64,000 nucleotides of DNA from NCBI GenBank assembly GCA_947500575.1, contig CANMSI010000002.1, positions 868,001-932,000 on the forward strand. The letters run 5' to 3'. The notes beneath the pieces were generated by a model that worked only from the letters and a program-made list of their open reading frames with translations, did not search any database and had not been told where the DNA came from. How positions within the stretch are numbered: the first letter of the stretch is position 1; every line of letters begins with the position of its first letter. The stretch is from an uncultured Flavobacteriaceae bacterium. Lineage in GTDB: Bacteria; Bacteroidota; Bacteroidia; Flavobacteriales; Flavobacteriaceae. The position numbers and the translations under genes were made by a program. Positions 55,883-63,973 of this stretch are shown here, in pieces.

Positions 55883-56814
55883 AATACGCATTTGCAGGCG
55901 ATAGAAAAATTAGCTGTAACATCTTAAAGTTCTTGATCGAAAAAGGACACTCCCCTTCTGCTTTATTTGTTAGCGCAGGAAAAAGAGCATCTCACAGTCA
56001 GGAACTGATAGATATGGTAGATTTGCCAGAAACACTCATATTTAGAGGAAGTGAATTTAGATCTGAAGAGCATATGGCCATGTTGAAATCCTTGGGCGTG
56101 GACTATGTTTTTGGAATCCATTTTCCTTATATCATCCCAAGCGACTTATTAGCAATTCCCAAGTATGGGTTTCTAAATTTGCATCCAGCATATTTGCCAT
56201 TCAATAAGGGTTGGAATACGCCTTCTTGGGCGATCTATGACGGCACTCCCTTTGGAGCTACTTTGCATTTAATGACTGAAAAGTTAGATGAAGGTGATAT
56301 TATTTCACAAGCCAAATTAGCAGTAGAACCCTATGATACGGCAAATACCTTATACAAAAGGGCTCTTGCATTAGAAGAGACTGTTTTTAAGGAGGCTTTT
56401 GAGAGCTTGGTTAATTTTACATTTGAGAGAACAGCACAAACCGAAAGTGGAACGTCCTATTCTAAAAAAGATTTAAAAAATATTCAAGAAATTGATTTAG
56501 AGAAAGAAGTTGAAATCGGAACACTCATTAACAAACTTAGAGCACTAACTACTAGTGAGTTGGCAGATGCAGCCTATTTCAAAAAAGACGGAAAAGAATA
56601 CTCCGTTCAAATTACCATACAACCAAAAGATACATCTTCTAATTCCGTAATGGGAAGCAGTGATGTTGCAGAAATAGCCATAAAAGATAGGGTAAAACCA
56701 ATCGCTTTTATTGATAAATTAAACAGTTTATCGGACATGCCCTATTTCAAAAAAGACGGAAAAGAATACACCATACAAATTACCATAGAACCAAAAAACA
56801 CACCTTCTTCTTAA
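55879..56814 (+). CDS. Sugar N-formyltransferase-like protein with duplicated C-terminal segment
   Basis: This 311-residue protein has a formyltransferase (Fmt-type) domain at about 1-180. The catalytic triad region is visible: Asn100 and His102 in FLNLHPAYLP, and the Asp in EKLDEGDII (137-140). Related enzymes formylate 4-amino groups of nucleotide sugars from N10-formyl-tetrahydrofolate. The C-terminus is odd: it carries two copies of a roughly 40-residue segment (about 215-255 and 273-311), each with KL...L, YFKKDGKEY and a QITI strand, spaced 56 residues apart. It overlaps the upstream small gene by 4 bp and is followed by a glycosyltransferase after 33 bp. Substrate inferred, not proven. 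Confidence 0.85.
   Translation: MKYAFAGDRKISCNILKFLIEKGHSPSALFVSAGKRASHSQELIDMVDLPETLIFRGSEFRSEEHMAMLKSLGVDYVFGIHFPYIIPSDLLAIPKYGFLNLHPAYLPFNKGWNTPSWAIYDGTPFGATLHLMTEKLDEGDIISQAKLAVEPYDTANTLYKRALALEETVFKEAFESLVNFTFERTAQTESGTSYSKKDLKNIQEIDLEKEVEIGTLINKLRALTTSELADAAYFKKDGKEYSVQITIQPKDTSSNSVMGSSDVAEIAIKDRVKPIAFIDKLNSLSDMPYFKKDGKEYTIQITIEPKNTPSS
56573..56811 (+). repeat. Tandem duplication within the formyltransferase gene
   Basis: A 29-nt run (56573-56601) recurs identically at 56741-56769, with similar flanks to about 56640 and 56811. The offset is 168 bp (56 codons), so the frame is kept. It encodes the repeated YFKKDGKEY segments. Confidence 0.9.
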
Positions 56815-56847
56815 TTTCACACTTTAGAAGATCTCATTTATAGAACC

Positions 56848-57876
56848 ATGTTACTTAGTTTCGTACTTCCTACATACAATATGGAGAAATATTTAGGCCG
56901 TTGCCTAGATAGTCTTCTCCATCAGGATATTCCTAAGGAATCTTATGAAATCATAGTGGTCAATGATGGTTCTAAAGATACTACTTTGACTATTGCACAA
57001 GAATACGCAGCTAAGTATCCTAGTATTGTAGTTGTAGATAAACCTAATGGCGGAATTGGATCGGCTAGAAATGCCGGTTTAGCTATTGCCAAAGGAACCT
57101 ATTTATATTTTGTGGATCCAGATGATTACATTGCCCCAAACGTATTGGGTATTATTACCAAACTATTGGTAGATAATGACTTAGATCTGTTAGCATTTGA
57201 TTTTGTTGATTTACCAATGAATGTGGCTACCGTGGAAGATAAACCAGCAGTAATGCCTACTTCTATTGATATAAAAACAGGAATTGAGTTAGTGGGTGCT
57301 CGGAATTTCACCAATGAAGCTTGGTGGTATGTATCCAAAAGAGCTTTGCTTACGGCGCATAAAATTGATTTTATGGAAGATCGCCTAATGGAGGATGTGA
57401 TATTCACCCAGCAGGTTCTTTTAAGTGCTCAGCGCACTGCTCATATACCTTTAGATGTGTATCGTTATATTACCTTGCCTAATTCTGTAAGAACTAGCAA
57501 AGAACCTAAACACTATCGAAGATTTATTTTTGATTGTGAGTATGTTGTTTTTTTAATGGCCACTTTTTATAGTAATATTGATCTAAAGGAGAAGCATGAA
57601 CCAGCCTTCGAAAGACTAAAAACAAAGCAACAGTCTATCGCCTTTTTTATCTTATTACGCTTAGCAAAATCAGATATTTCATTTAAATATCTTGCTGGAA
57701 TGATACATCGATTTAAAAAGGTAGATGCATACCCATTCACATATTTTCCGGGCAAAGATTTTAATGGAATAACGTATAAAATATTAGCATCAATCTTGAA
57801 TAACAGCCTCTTAAGAGGTCCTGTTTTAAGAATATTAAGGGGAACAGAACGCATTAGGTATCGATTAAAAATATAA
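56848..57876 (+). CDS. Family 2 glycosyltransferase
   Basis: This GT-A glycosyltransferase of 342 residues opens LSFVLPTYNMEKYLGRCLDS and has IIVVNDGSKDTTLTIA, NGGIGSARNAGLAIAKG and the metal-binding VDPDD (about residue 90), the standard family 2 series. It is followed by a helical C-terminal region with no membrane domain. It is the third glycosyltransferase in the locus besides the initiating enzyme. The donor is unknown. A 228-bp gap separates it from the PglD-like gene. Confidence 0.92.
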   Translation: MLLSFVLPTYNMEKYLGRCLDSLLHQDIPKESYEIIVVNDGSKDTTLTIAQEYAAKYPSIVVVDKPNGGIGSARNAGLAIAKGTYLYFVDPDDYIAPNVLGIITKLLVDNDLDLLAFDFVDLPMNVATVEDKPAVMPTSIDIKTGIELVGARNFTNEAWWYVSKRALLTAHKIDFMEDRLMEDVIFTQQVLLSAQRTAHIPLDVYRYITLPNSVRTSKEPKHYRRFIFDCEYVVFLMATFYSNIDLKEKHEPAFERLKTKQQSIAFFILLRLAKSDISFKYLAGMIHRFKKVDAYPFTYFPGKDFNGITYKILASILNNSLLRGPVLRILRGTERIRYRLKI

Positions 57877-57957
57877 TTACCTATGCACTCCTGTCTATAA
57901 AAATGAACGTTTTGTCAAAAAATAATACTTTATTTCTTTTACATCGTTCTTAATGTA

Positions 57958-57965
57958 TAAATTTG
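57958..57965 (+). promoter_or_regulatory. Possible -7 element upstream of the pglD-like gene
   Basis: TAAATTTG matches TAnnTTTG within the 228-bp gap at 57877-58104. No well-spaced TTG is present and the leader would be about 135 nt, so this is only suggestive. Confidence 0.25.
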
Positions 57966-58104
57966 ATATGGTCATCATGTTCTGAAGTGTAATTACACGG
58001 TTCCCTTTAAATGAATAAAAAAATGAATAAATCCGGTTTGTTTGCCCCGTAAATAATAAACCAGAGGGATATTGAATAGAAAGACACATAATTATTAGTT
58101 AAGC

Positions 58105-58740
58105 ATGCAAAAAAGATTATTTATAATTGGGGCTGGAGGATTTGGTAGAGAGCTAGAAGGCTATCTAAAAGAGGTTCCAGATAATGTAGAGAAAGAATAT
58201 GAACTCATAGGATATCTAGATGATAATCCAGATGCCTTGCATGGGAAATATTCCGAATACAAAGTGGTTGGAAATATTGCTTCTTATCCTTTGGAGAAAA
58301 AGGATCTAGTGCTTTTAGCCATTGCTGACATTCCGACTAAAGTCAGGATTTATAATTTACTAAAAGATAAGGTGAGTTTCTTTTCGTTCATATCTAACGA
58401 TACCAGTATTGGCCCTAATGTTAAAATTGGAGAAGGTGCTATTGTCTGCCCAGGAGTAAAGTTAGGCACTGATATGCAGCTCGGAAAAATGGTATCACTC
58501 AATGTAGATACTATTATAGGGCACGATGCTCAAATTGGGGATTTTTGTTCTTTTATGCCTAATGTAGATATTGGCGGAGGCACCATTGTAGGTGATAATG
58601 TATTTATGGGTACAAAAGCTACTGTAGCACCAAGATTAAAAATAACTTCTGAAACCTATCTAGGTATTGGTTCTGTATCCATAAAAGATACCTTAGAACC
58701 TGGCACATATTTTGGAAACCCTGCAAGAAGAATGCGCTAA
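58105..58740 (+). CDS. PglD/NeuD-like sugar N- or O-acyltransferase
   Basis: This 211-residue acyltransferase has a small N-terminal Rossmann-like domain (LFIIGAGGFGRELEGYL, YLDDNP) and a C-terminal left-handed beta-helix of hexapeptide repeats (about 100-205: IGPNVKIGEGAIVCPGVKLG, IIGHDAQIGDFC). PglD acetylates the 4-amino group of the UDP-4-amino sugar; the catalytic His is expected in IIGHDA. The same fold in other loci transfers acyl groups other than acetyl. It precedes the ACP and lux-like cassette, so the acyl donor might be an unusual acyl-CoA or acyl-ACP. Confidence 0.88.
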   Translation: MQKRLFIIGAGGFGRELEGYLKEVPDNVEKEYELIGYLDDNPDALHGKYSEYKVVGNIASYPLEKKDLVLLAIADIPTKVRIYNLLKDKVSFFSFISNDTSIGPNVKIGEGAIVCPGVKLGTDMQLGKMVSLNVDTIIGHDAQIGDFCSFMPNVDIGGGTIVGDNVFMGTKATVAPRLKITSETYLGIGSVSIKDTLEPGTYFGNPARRMR

Positions 58741-58769
58741 CACCATGCCCATTGCAACCAATTAATTGT

Positions 58770-58777
58770 TACTTTTG
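58770..58777 (+). promoter_or_regulatory. Possible -7 element of the ACP/lux-like cassette
   Basis: TACTTTTG matches TAnnTTTG, about 29 bases before the ACP ATG at 58806. A TTG at 58752-58754 is 15 nt upstream, shorter than usual. If real, the cassette has its own promoter. Confidence 0.3.
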
Positions 58778-58805
58778 CCAAAGTTGAATAACCGATCATA
58801 AACAC

Positions 58806-59051
58806 ATGAGTTCCGAAAATAACCAAAAACTTATAACAGCATTCAGTACTGCTTTAGAAATTGATGCTTCACAAGTAATCGATGATTTAAAATATCAGAG
58901 TATCCCTGAATGGGACTCTATGTCCCATATGTTTTTGATCAGTGAACTTGAAGAAGTTTTCGAAGTAGAAATAGAAACTGATGATGTTATTGATTTAAGC
59001 AGCGTAGGAAAAGCAAAAGAAATTTTGACAAAGTATGACGTAAGCTTTTAA
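58806..59051 (+). CDS. Acyl carrier protein
   Basis: This is an 81-residue acyl carrier protein. The 4'-phosphopantetheine attachment site is Ser38 in EWDSMSHMFLISELEE, and the helix-rich acidic sequence (VFEVEIETDDVIDLSSV) is typical. It is a dedicated, locus-encoded ACP rather than the fatty-acid-synthesis one. It overlaps the following reductase gene by 1 bp, so it is expected to carry the acyl chain handled by the ligase, reductase, LuxE-like and LuxC-like proteins. Confidence 0.93.
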   Translation: MSSENNQKLITAFSTALEIDASQVIDDLKYQSIPEWDSMSHMFLISELEEVFEVEIETDDVIDLSSVGKAKEILTKYDVSF

Positions 59052-59797
59052 TGGAAAAATTACTAAAACATAAAACTGCTGTAATTACGGGTGCCTCTAA
59101 AGGTATTGGAAAAGCAGTGGCTACTATTTTTGCAGAGCAAGGTGCCAATTTATTTCTTATCTCCAGAGATGAAGAAGCCCTCAATTCTTTGAAAAACAGT
59201 CTAGACCATACAAGTGTCGAAATTCAAGTATTCTCACAAGACATTACCGATGAAGAAGGTATGAAAAATACCTTTCTAGCGATAAAAAAGCTAAAAAAGA
59301 GTATTGATATTTTAGTGAATAACGCCGGAATAATGGAAGATGCTGTACTGCAAATGGTTACCCCTGCACTTATTGATAAAATATATGCTACCAATGTAAT
59401 TGGCCTTATCAATGCTACCAAACGAGGGTCTAAATTAATGATACGTAACAGGCAAGGAAGCATTATTAATCTCACTTCAATTATTGGTACGCATGGTAAT
59501 CTAGGGCAGAGTATTTATGGCTCTAGCAAGGCTGCAGTTATTGGTTTTACAAAATCATTAAGCAAAGAATTAGCTTCTTTAAATATTCGTGTAAATGCAG
59601 TAGCTCCTGGTTTTATTGACACGGATATGACCAAGGCGATGGATGAGAAGTTTTATTCAAAAAATATCGATGCTATTGGGATGGGAAGAATTGGCACTCC
59701 AGAAGATGTAGCCAAAGTGATCCTTTTTCTAGCCTCTGATTTATCTGCATATGTTACAGGGCAGACCATTGGCGTAGATGGAGGTATGATTATTTAA
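59051..59797 (+). CDS. FabG-like short-chain reductase (3-oxoacyl-ACP reductase type)
   Basis: This 248-residue short-chain dehydrogenase/reductase has the cofactor loop TGASKGIGKAVA, NNAGIMED, the active-site Tyr156-x3-Lys160 (IYGSSKAAVIG) and PGFIDTDMTKAM, as in FabG. It probably makes or oxidises a 3-hydroxyacyl group on the adjacent ACP. It overlaps the ACP gene by 1 bp and precedes the ligase by 8 bp. Confidence 0.92.
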   Translation: MEKLLKHKTAVITGASKGIGKAVATIFAEQGANLFLISRDEEALNSLKNSLDHTSVEIQVFSQDITDEEGMKNTFLAIKKLKKSIDILVNNAGIMEDAVLQMVTPALIDKIYATNVIGLINATKRGSKLMIRNRQGSIINLTSIIGTHGNLGQSIYGSSKAAVIGFTKSLSKELASLNIRVNAVAPGFIDTDMTKAMDEKFYSKNIDAIGMGRIGTPEDVAKVILFLASDLSAYVTGQTIGVDGGMII

Positions 59798-59805
59798 CAT
59801 GCGCT

Positions 59806-61176
59806 ATGGATTTGTTGCAAAAAATAAAAGAGAACAAACACCTTTGTTTTATAGACGGGGCAACAGAAACAACCTATAGCCTATCTGAACTCTTATTTGA
59901 ATTTCCTGTAAGCAAGTCTCGTACTTTAGTATTTCTTTACCTAGACAATAGCATTCAATCCTTAGCATGCTATCTAAGCGCTTTTAATACAGTACATACA
60001 CTTGTATTATTAAATAATCAATTAGATATCAGTTTAAAAAATTCGCTGGAACTAGAGTACAATCCAGCAATGATTTATGATGCAACTAGAAATGAAATTG
60101 AAACCTATAAGCTAATTGATTCAGATAATGGAATTATATACCATAAAGAAACGGTTCAGCCTACAGTGCATCCAAATTGCAAGCTCATGTTATCCACATC
60201 GGGTACTACAGGTTCTCCAAAATTTGTAAAGTTATCCGAAGAAAATATTATGGCAAATGCAACATCCATAGCAGAGTATTTGCCCATACAGAAGGAAGAT
60301 GTTACTCCATTAAATCTTCCTTTACACTACTCCTATGGACTTTCAGTATTGCATTCCAACATGCTCTCTGGCGGGAAAATAGTGTGTGGTTTACCAGATA
60401 TTTTACAACGTGAGTTTTGGAGTGCATTGGAACAATTTAAATTTAGCTCTTTGGCGGGGGTCCCTTTTGTCTATGAAATGCTTAAACGAATTGGTTTCTT
60501 AAAAAAATCATATCCCAGCATCCGCTATATCAGTCAGGCAGGTGGTAACCTCAATATCAATATTAAAAACCTTTTTATTGACTATTGCTTCGAAAATAAT
60601 ATCGAGTTTTATGTGATGTATGGCCAAACAGAGGCTACCGCGCGTATATCCTATGTACCGCCAGCAAAGCTGAAAGACAAAATTACATCCATCGGTCTTC
60701 CAATACCAAAGGGAACCTTAAGCCTAGATCCAGAAACCTCAGAGCTGATGTATGAAGGTCCTAATGTTTTTGGTGGATATGCTGTGAACAAGAACGATTT
60801 AACCCTCTGGGAAACAATAGAGCAATTGCGTACAGGCGATATTGCTAGAAAAGATGAAGATGGTTACTTTTATATTACGGGAAGAATAAAACGTTTTGTA
60901 AAACTCTTCGGTAACCGTATTAACCTAGATGATGTTGAGCGTTTTATTAACCGTACCTTTACTACCGTTGTAAGCGCATGTGTTGGAATTGAAGACACAC
61001 ATCTATTAGTGGTCTATGAAGGAGCAGAATTGGATGCAGGTGAAATTAAAAAAGTGATTTTTGAAATGTATAAAATACATCCAAAAACTATTAAAATACA
61101 GCAACTTACAGCACTTCCTTTAACTGGAAACGGTAAAATAGACTACAAAAATATTGGCTTGGAGTATGACCTTTGA
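59806..61176 (+). CDS. AMP-dependent acyl-activating ligase (acyl-ACP/CoA synthetase type)
   Basis: This 456-residue adenylate-forming enzyme has the P-loop-like motif LSTSGTTGSPKFVKLS (about 126-141), VMYGQTEATARISY, TGDIARKDEDGYFYI, ITGRIKRFVKLFGNRINLDD and the C-terminal catalytic Lys in PLTGNGKIDY (about residue 445). It should activate a carboxylic acid as the acyl-adenylate and load it on the neighbouring ACP or on CoA. It is a little shorter than typical members (about 500), mainly in the N-terminal part. It overlaps the LuxE-like gene by 11 bp. Confidence 0.9.
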   Translation: MDLLQKIKENKHLCFIDGATETTYSLSELLFEFPVSKSRTLVFLYLDNSIQSLACYLSAFNTVHTLVLLNNQLDISLKNSLELEYNPAMIYDATRNEIETYKLIDSDNGIIYHKETVQPTVHPNCKLMLSTSGTTGSPKFVKLSEENIMANATSIAEYLPIQKEDVTPLNLPLHYSYGLSVLHSNMLSGGKIVCGLPDILQREFWSALEQFKFSSLAGVPFVYEMLKRIGFLKKSYPSIRYISQAGGNLNINIKNLFIDYCFENNIEFYVMYGQTEATARISYVPPAKLKDKITSIGLPIPKGTLSLDPETSELMYEGPNVFGGYAVNKNDLTLWETIEQLRTGDIARKDEDGYFYITGRIKRFVKLFGNRINLDDVERFINRTFTTVVSACVGIEDTHLLVVYEGAELDAGEIKKVIFEMYKIHPKTIKIQQLTALPLTGNGKIDYKNIGLEYDL

Positions 61177-62239
61177 AAACTACATAGAAGCAGAACAGTT
61201 TTCTTTTGATAAAACGGAAAAAGACACCTTATTCTTGAGTCTTCTTAATGACCTACACAAACATCATTTAGGAAATTCTGAAGAATACCAGAAAATTAGC
61301 GCAGGCTTTTTTCAAGAAGATGAGCGTATCGCTTCTATGGCAGACACGCCTTTTGTACCCGTTAGCATTTTTAAAAACAGGTTAATGAAGAGTATCCCGG
61401 AAGAGGATATTTACAAGGTATTAACGTCTAGTGGTACTACCTCATCTGTTCCAAGTAGAATTGTTTTAGATAAAGCCACAGCCGCTTTGCAAACTTTTGC
61501 ACTTTCAAAAATTATGAATCATGTGCTAGGAAAAAATAGACTTCCGATGCTCATAGTAGATTCCAAATCGATCCTAAAAAATAGAAAAACTTTTTCTGCC
61601 AGAGGTGCAGGAATCTTGGGCCTATCTGTTTTTGGAAAGCAGCATTTATATCTATTAGATGACGAATTTAAACTTATAAAAAGTGCGCTACAAGAATTTG
61701 CGAAAAAACACAACGGACAGCCCATCTTGATTTTTGGTTTCACCTTTATGGTATGGCAATATTTAGCAGAGGCCGAGTTAGATTTTGAATTAGATCTAAG
61801 CAATGCCATTCTAATTCATAGCGGAGGCTGGAAAAAATTAGAGGCCATGGCTGTTGACAATGATACTTTTAAAACTAAACTGAAAAATAAGTTTGGGATA
61901 GCTAAAGAAAATATCTACAATTTTTATGGTATGGTAGAGCAAGTAGGTTCTGTGTTTTTAGAAAACTCCGACGGCTACCTTCATTGTCCAAATTTTTCGG
62001 AAGTTATTATTAGAAATCCAAAGGACTTCTCTGTTCAACCGCATGGGGAGGAAGGACTGATACAAGTAATTAGCTTATTACCAAAAAGTTACCCTGGACA
62101 TTCAATATTAACAGAAGATATTGGGGTGGTTATGGGAGAAGATGATGCATCCAATGGATGGAAAGGAAAATACTTTAAAATATTAGGAAGGGCAAAAAAA
62201 GCTGAAATACGAGGTTGTAGCGATACTTTTAATAATTAA
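61166..62239 (+). CDS. LuxE-like acyl-protein synthetase
   Basis: This 357-residue protein (start at ATG 61166, overlapping the ligase by 11 bp) resembles LuxE, which in luminous bacteria activates fatty acids and passes the acyl group to the LuxC reductase. Visible motifs are PVSIFKNRLMKSIP, VLTSSGTTSSVPSRIVLD (adenylate-forming P-loop) and NFYGMVEQVGSVF near residue 250, a position equivalent to the YGxTE motif. There is no luciferase gene (luxA, luxB) in the window, so a role in light production is not supported. The partner is the LuxC-like gene 6 bp downstream. Confidence 0.88.
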   Translation: MTFENYIEAEQFSFDKTEKDTLFLSLLNDLHKHHLGNSEEYQKISAGFFQEDERIASMADTPFVPVSIFKNRLMKSIPEEDIYKVLTSSGTTSSVPSRIVLDKATAALQTFALSKIMNHVLGKNRLPMLIVDSKSILKNRKTFSARGAGILGLSVFGKQHLYLLDDEFKLIKSALQEFAKKHNGQPILIFGFTFMVWQYLAEAELDFELDLSNAILIHSGGWKKLEAMAVDNDTFKTKLKNKFGIAKENIYNFYGMVEQVGSVFLENSDGYLHCPNFSEVIIRNPKDFSVQPHGEEGLIQVISLLPKSYPGHSILTEDIGVVMGEDDASNGWKGKYFKILGRAKKAEIRGCSDTFNN

Positions 62240-62245
62240 TAGTAG

Positions 62246-63466
62246 ATGAAAGTAATAGTACCAGAGATACAGATCAATGCCATTGAGGAACTCCCTGTTT
62301 TTCAGCATACCTCATTTGATTTTGAGACAGCAGATGAAAGAATCATCGGCTTTTTAAATGAATTCTCTAGAAAAATTATTAGGGAAGCATCCTTTAAACA
62401 AGCACCTGCATTTATTGCGCTGGGGTTTTGGTTACGAAAATCCAATCTTCGCTCCATGGTAAGCGATCGTATACAGCTTATTGCGCAAGGACCTTTTACT
62501 GCCCAGCCGCTTGGCACTATTTTTCACTTATGCCCTTCTAATGTAGATACGATGTTTTTTTATAGTCTAACCTTAGCTCTATTGGGTGGAAATAAAAATA
62601 TTATCAGAGTATCTTCAAGAATGGACGATCCTCTGGTATTTAGATTGTTTGAACTCTTAAATGAGCTTCTTAGCACTGAAACCCATCAAATTTTCAGGAA
62701 CTATATCAATATTGTTACTTATGAGCGGAACGATGCTCAAAACAAGGCTTTTTCTGAACGTGCGGATGCACGCGTTATTTGGGGTGGAGATGCTACCATC
62801 GATCAGTTTAAACAATACAAAACAAAAAAGCGTGTCAAAGACCTCTACTTTGCAGATAGAGTATCGTATTCCCTTATTAATACCACAGCAGAGCAAACAG
62901 ACACCGCAATGGCACAGCTGGTGAAAGATCTATTTAACGACGTGTATACCTTTGATCAAATGGGTTGCTCTTCCCCACATTGTTTATTTTTTGTTGGTAC
63001 TGAAGAGAATAATACCACATATCGAAATTACATCTATAAAAACTTGAGTGCGATGGCACAAGAAGTGTATGAGCGCGATTTAAGTTCAATGGCCTCTTTT
63101 AAGTTTAATAAAGCCACAGATGACCTTATAGATGATGCTGTAAGCAGTTTGGTTAGAGATAATAATTACTTGGTCTTATCTAAAGTAGAAACACATGATA
63201 TACCACACTCTTGTGGAATGGGGTACTTGTATTATACATCCTTAAATACCTTAGATGCTATAGTACCTTATCTCAATGAAAAAACTCAGACACTTGGGCA
63301 TTGGGGTTTTTCGGAAAAAGAACTTACAGCGCTTAACGCAGTTTGCCCTCCGCATAGTGTTGATAGGATTGTTCCAGTAGGAAAAGCTTTAGAATTTGAT
63401 CATATTTGGGATGGATATGATATTTTTGGAGAATTAATTAAGTACAGATCGGTCCGTTCTAAGTAA
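62246..63466 (+). CDS. LuxC-like acyl-CoA/acyl-protein reductase
   Basis: This 406-residue protein belongs to the LuxC aldehyde-dehydrogenase-like family, which reduces an acyl thioester to an aldehyde. Segments include FLNEFSRKIIREASFKQ, NVDTMFFYSLTLALLGGNKN, VIWGGDATIDQF and DQMGCSSPHCLFFVGTEENN, in which Cys241 sits where the acylated active-site Cys is expected. The C-terminal half is shorter than in Vibrio LuxC (about 480). It follows the LuxE-like gene by 6 bp and ends the plus-strand run, converging on a lipoprotein gene with a 15-bp gap. The product would be an acyl aldehyde or, if coupled in reverse, an acyl thioester. Confidence 0.88.
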   Translation: MKVIVPEIQINAIEELPVFQHTSFDFETADERIIGFLNEFSRKIIREASFKQAPAFIALGFWLRKSNLRSMVSDRIQLIAQGPFTAQPLGTIFHLCPSNVDTMFFYSLTLALLGGNKNIIRVSSRMDDPLVFRLFELLNELLSTETHQIFRNYINIVTYERNDAQNKAFSERADARVIWGGDATIDQFKQYKTKKRVKDLYFADRVSYSLINTTAEQTDTAMAQLVKDLFNDVYTFDQMGCSSPHCLFFVGTEENNTTYRNYIYKNLSAMAQEVYERDLSSMASFKFNKATDDLIDDAVSSLVRDNNYLVLSKVETHDIPHSCGMGYLYYTSLNTLDAIVPYLNEKTQTLGHWGFSEKELTALNAVCPPHSVDRIVPVGKALEFDHIWDGYDIFGELIKYRSVRSK

Positions 63467-63481
63467 AAGAATACTCCCTTA

Positions 63482-63973
63482 TTAGTTTTTTTGGAAAACC
63501 AATTCCTTCGAAGTTAAAGGCATTTTATACATACAGAAAGGGGTTGTATACGCGGATGAACTACTTCCGTTTTCTTTGGCTTCTTCTTGGACACTCAAAA
63601 TCATTTTATCTTCCATTTCATCAATAGCGTATAGTGCTGGCATCTGATTGTTTTGTTGTTCTCCAGTACAAACAATGACCACCATTTCCTCCTCAAAATT
63701 AATTTTAGGCATGGCAAGACCTGGTTTTCTGGTTCTATTAACCCCTTTAAAAAAATCCTTCAAGGCACTAGGCTCCTTAATTACTTGTATTTCTGGACTT
63801 ATTGACCCTCCGTAGTTATCCCGTAGTACCAGAGTTAAGGCAGACAGCTTATTGGAAGTAGAAGCTTGTTTTGATGCTGTAGAAGTTGCTTTTTGACTGC
63901 TACAAGAAATGGCTAGCATAGCAAATAGCGCAAAAGCAATTACTTTGATATATATGCCTTTTTTAATATACAT
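63482..63973 (-). CDS. Putative lipoprotein
   Basis: This 163-residue protein has a lipoprotein signal peptide (VIAFALFAMLAISCSS, lipobox AISC) and a serine/threonine-rich linker (KATSTASKQASTSNK). The mature domain (about 45-160) includes FEEEMVVIVCTGEQQNNQ and a final strand ELVFQKN. The layout is reminiscent of the PrcB-like small beta-domain, but I cannot assign it with confidence. It is convergent with the LuxC-like gene and probably not part of the polysaccharide operon. Confidence 0.65.
   Translation of the reverse strand: MYIKKGIYIKVIAFALFAMLAISCSSQKATSTASKQASTSNKLSALTLVLRDNYGGSISPEIQVIKEPSALKDFFKGVNRTRKPGLAMPKINFEEEMVVIVCTGEQQNNQMPALYAIDEMEDKMILSVQEEAKENGSSSSAYTTPFCMYKMPLTSKELVFQKN

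Noticed and set aside
58806-63466. Bioluminescence operon
   Set aside because: LuxC- and LuxE-like genes are present, but there are no luciferase (luxA, luxB) or luxD genes in the window, and the neighbours are polysaccharide genes.
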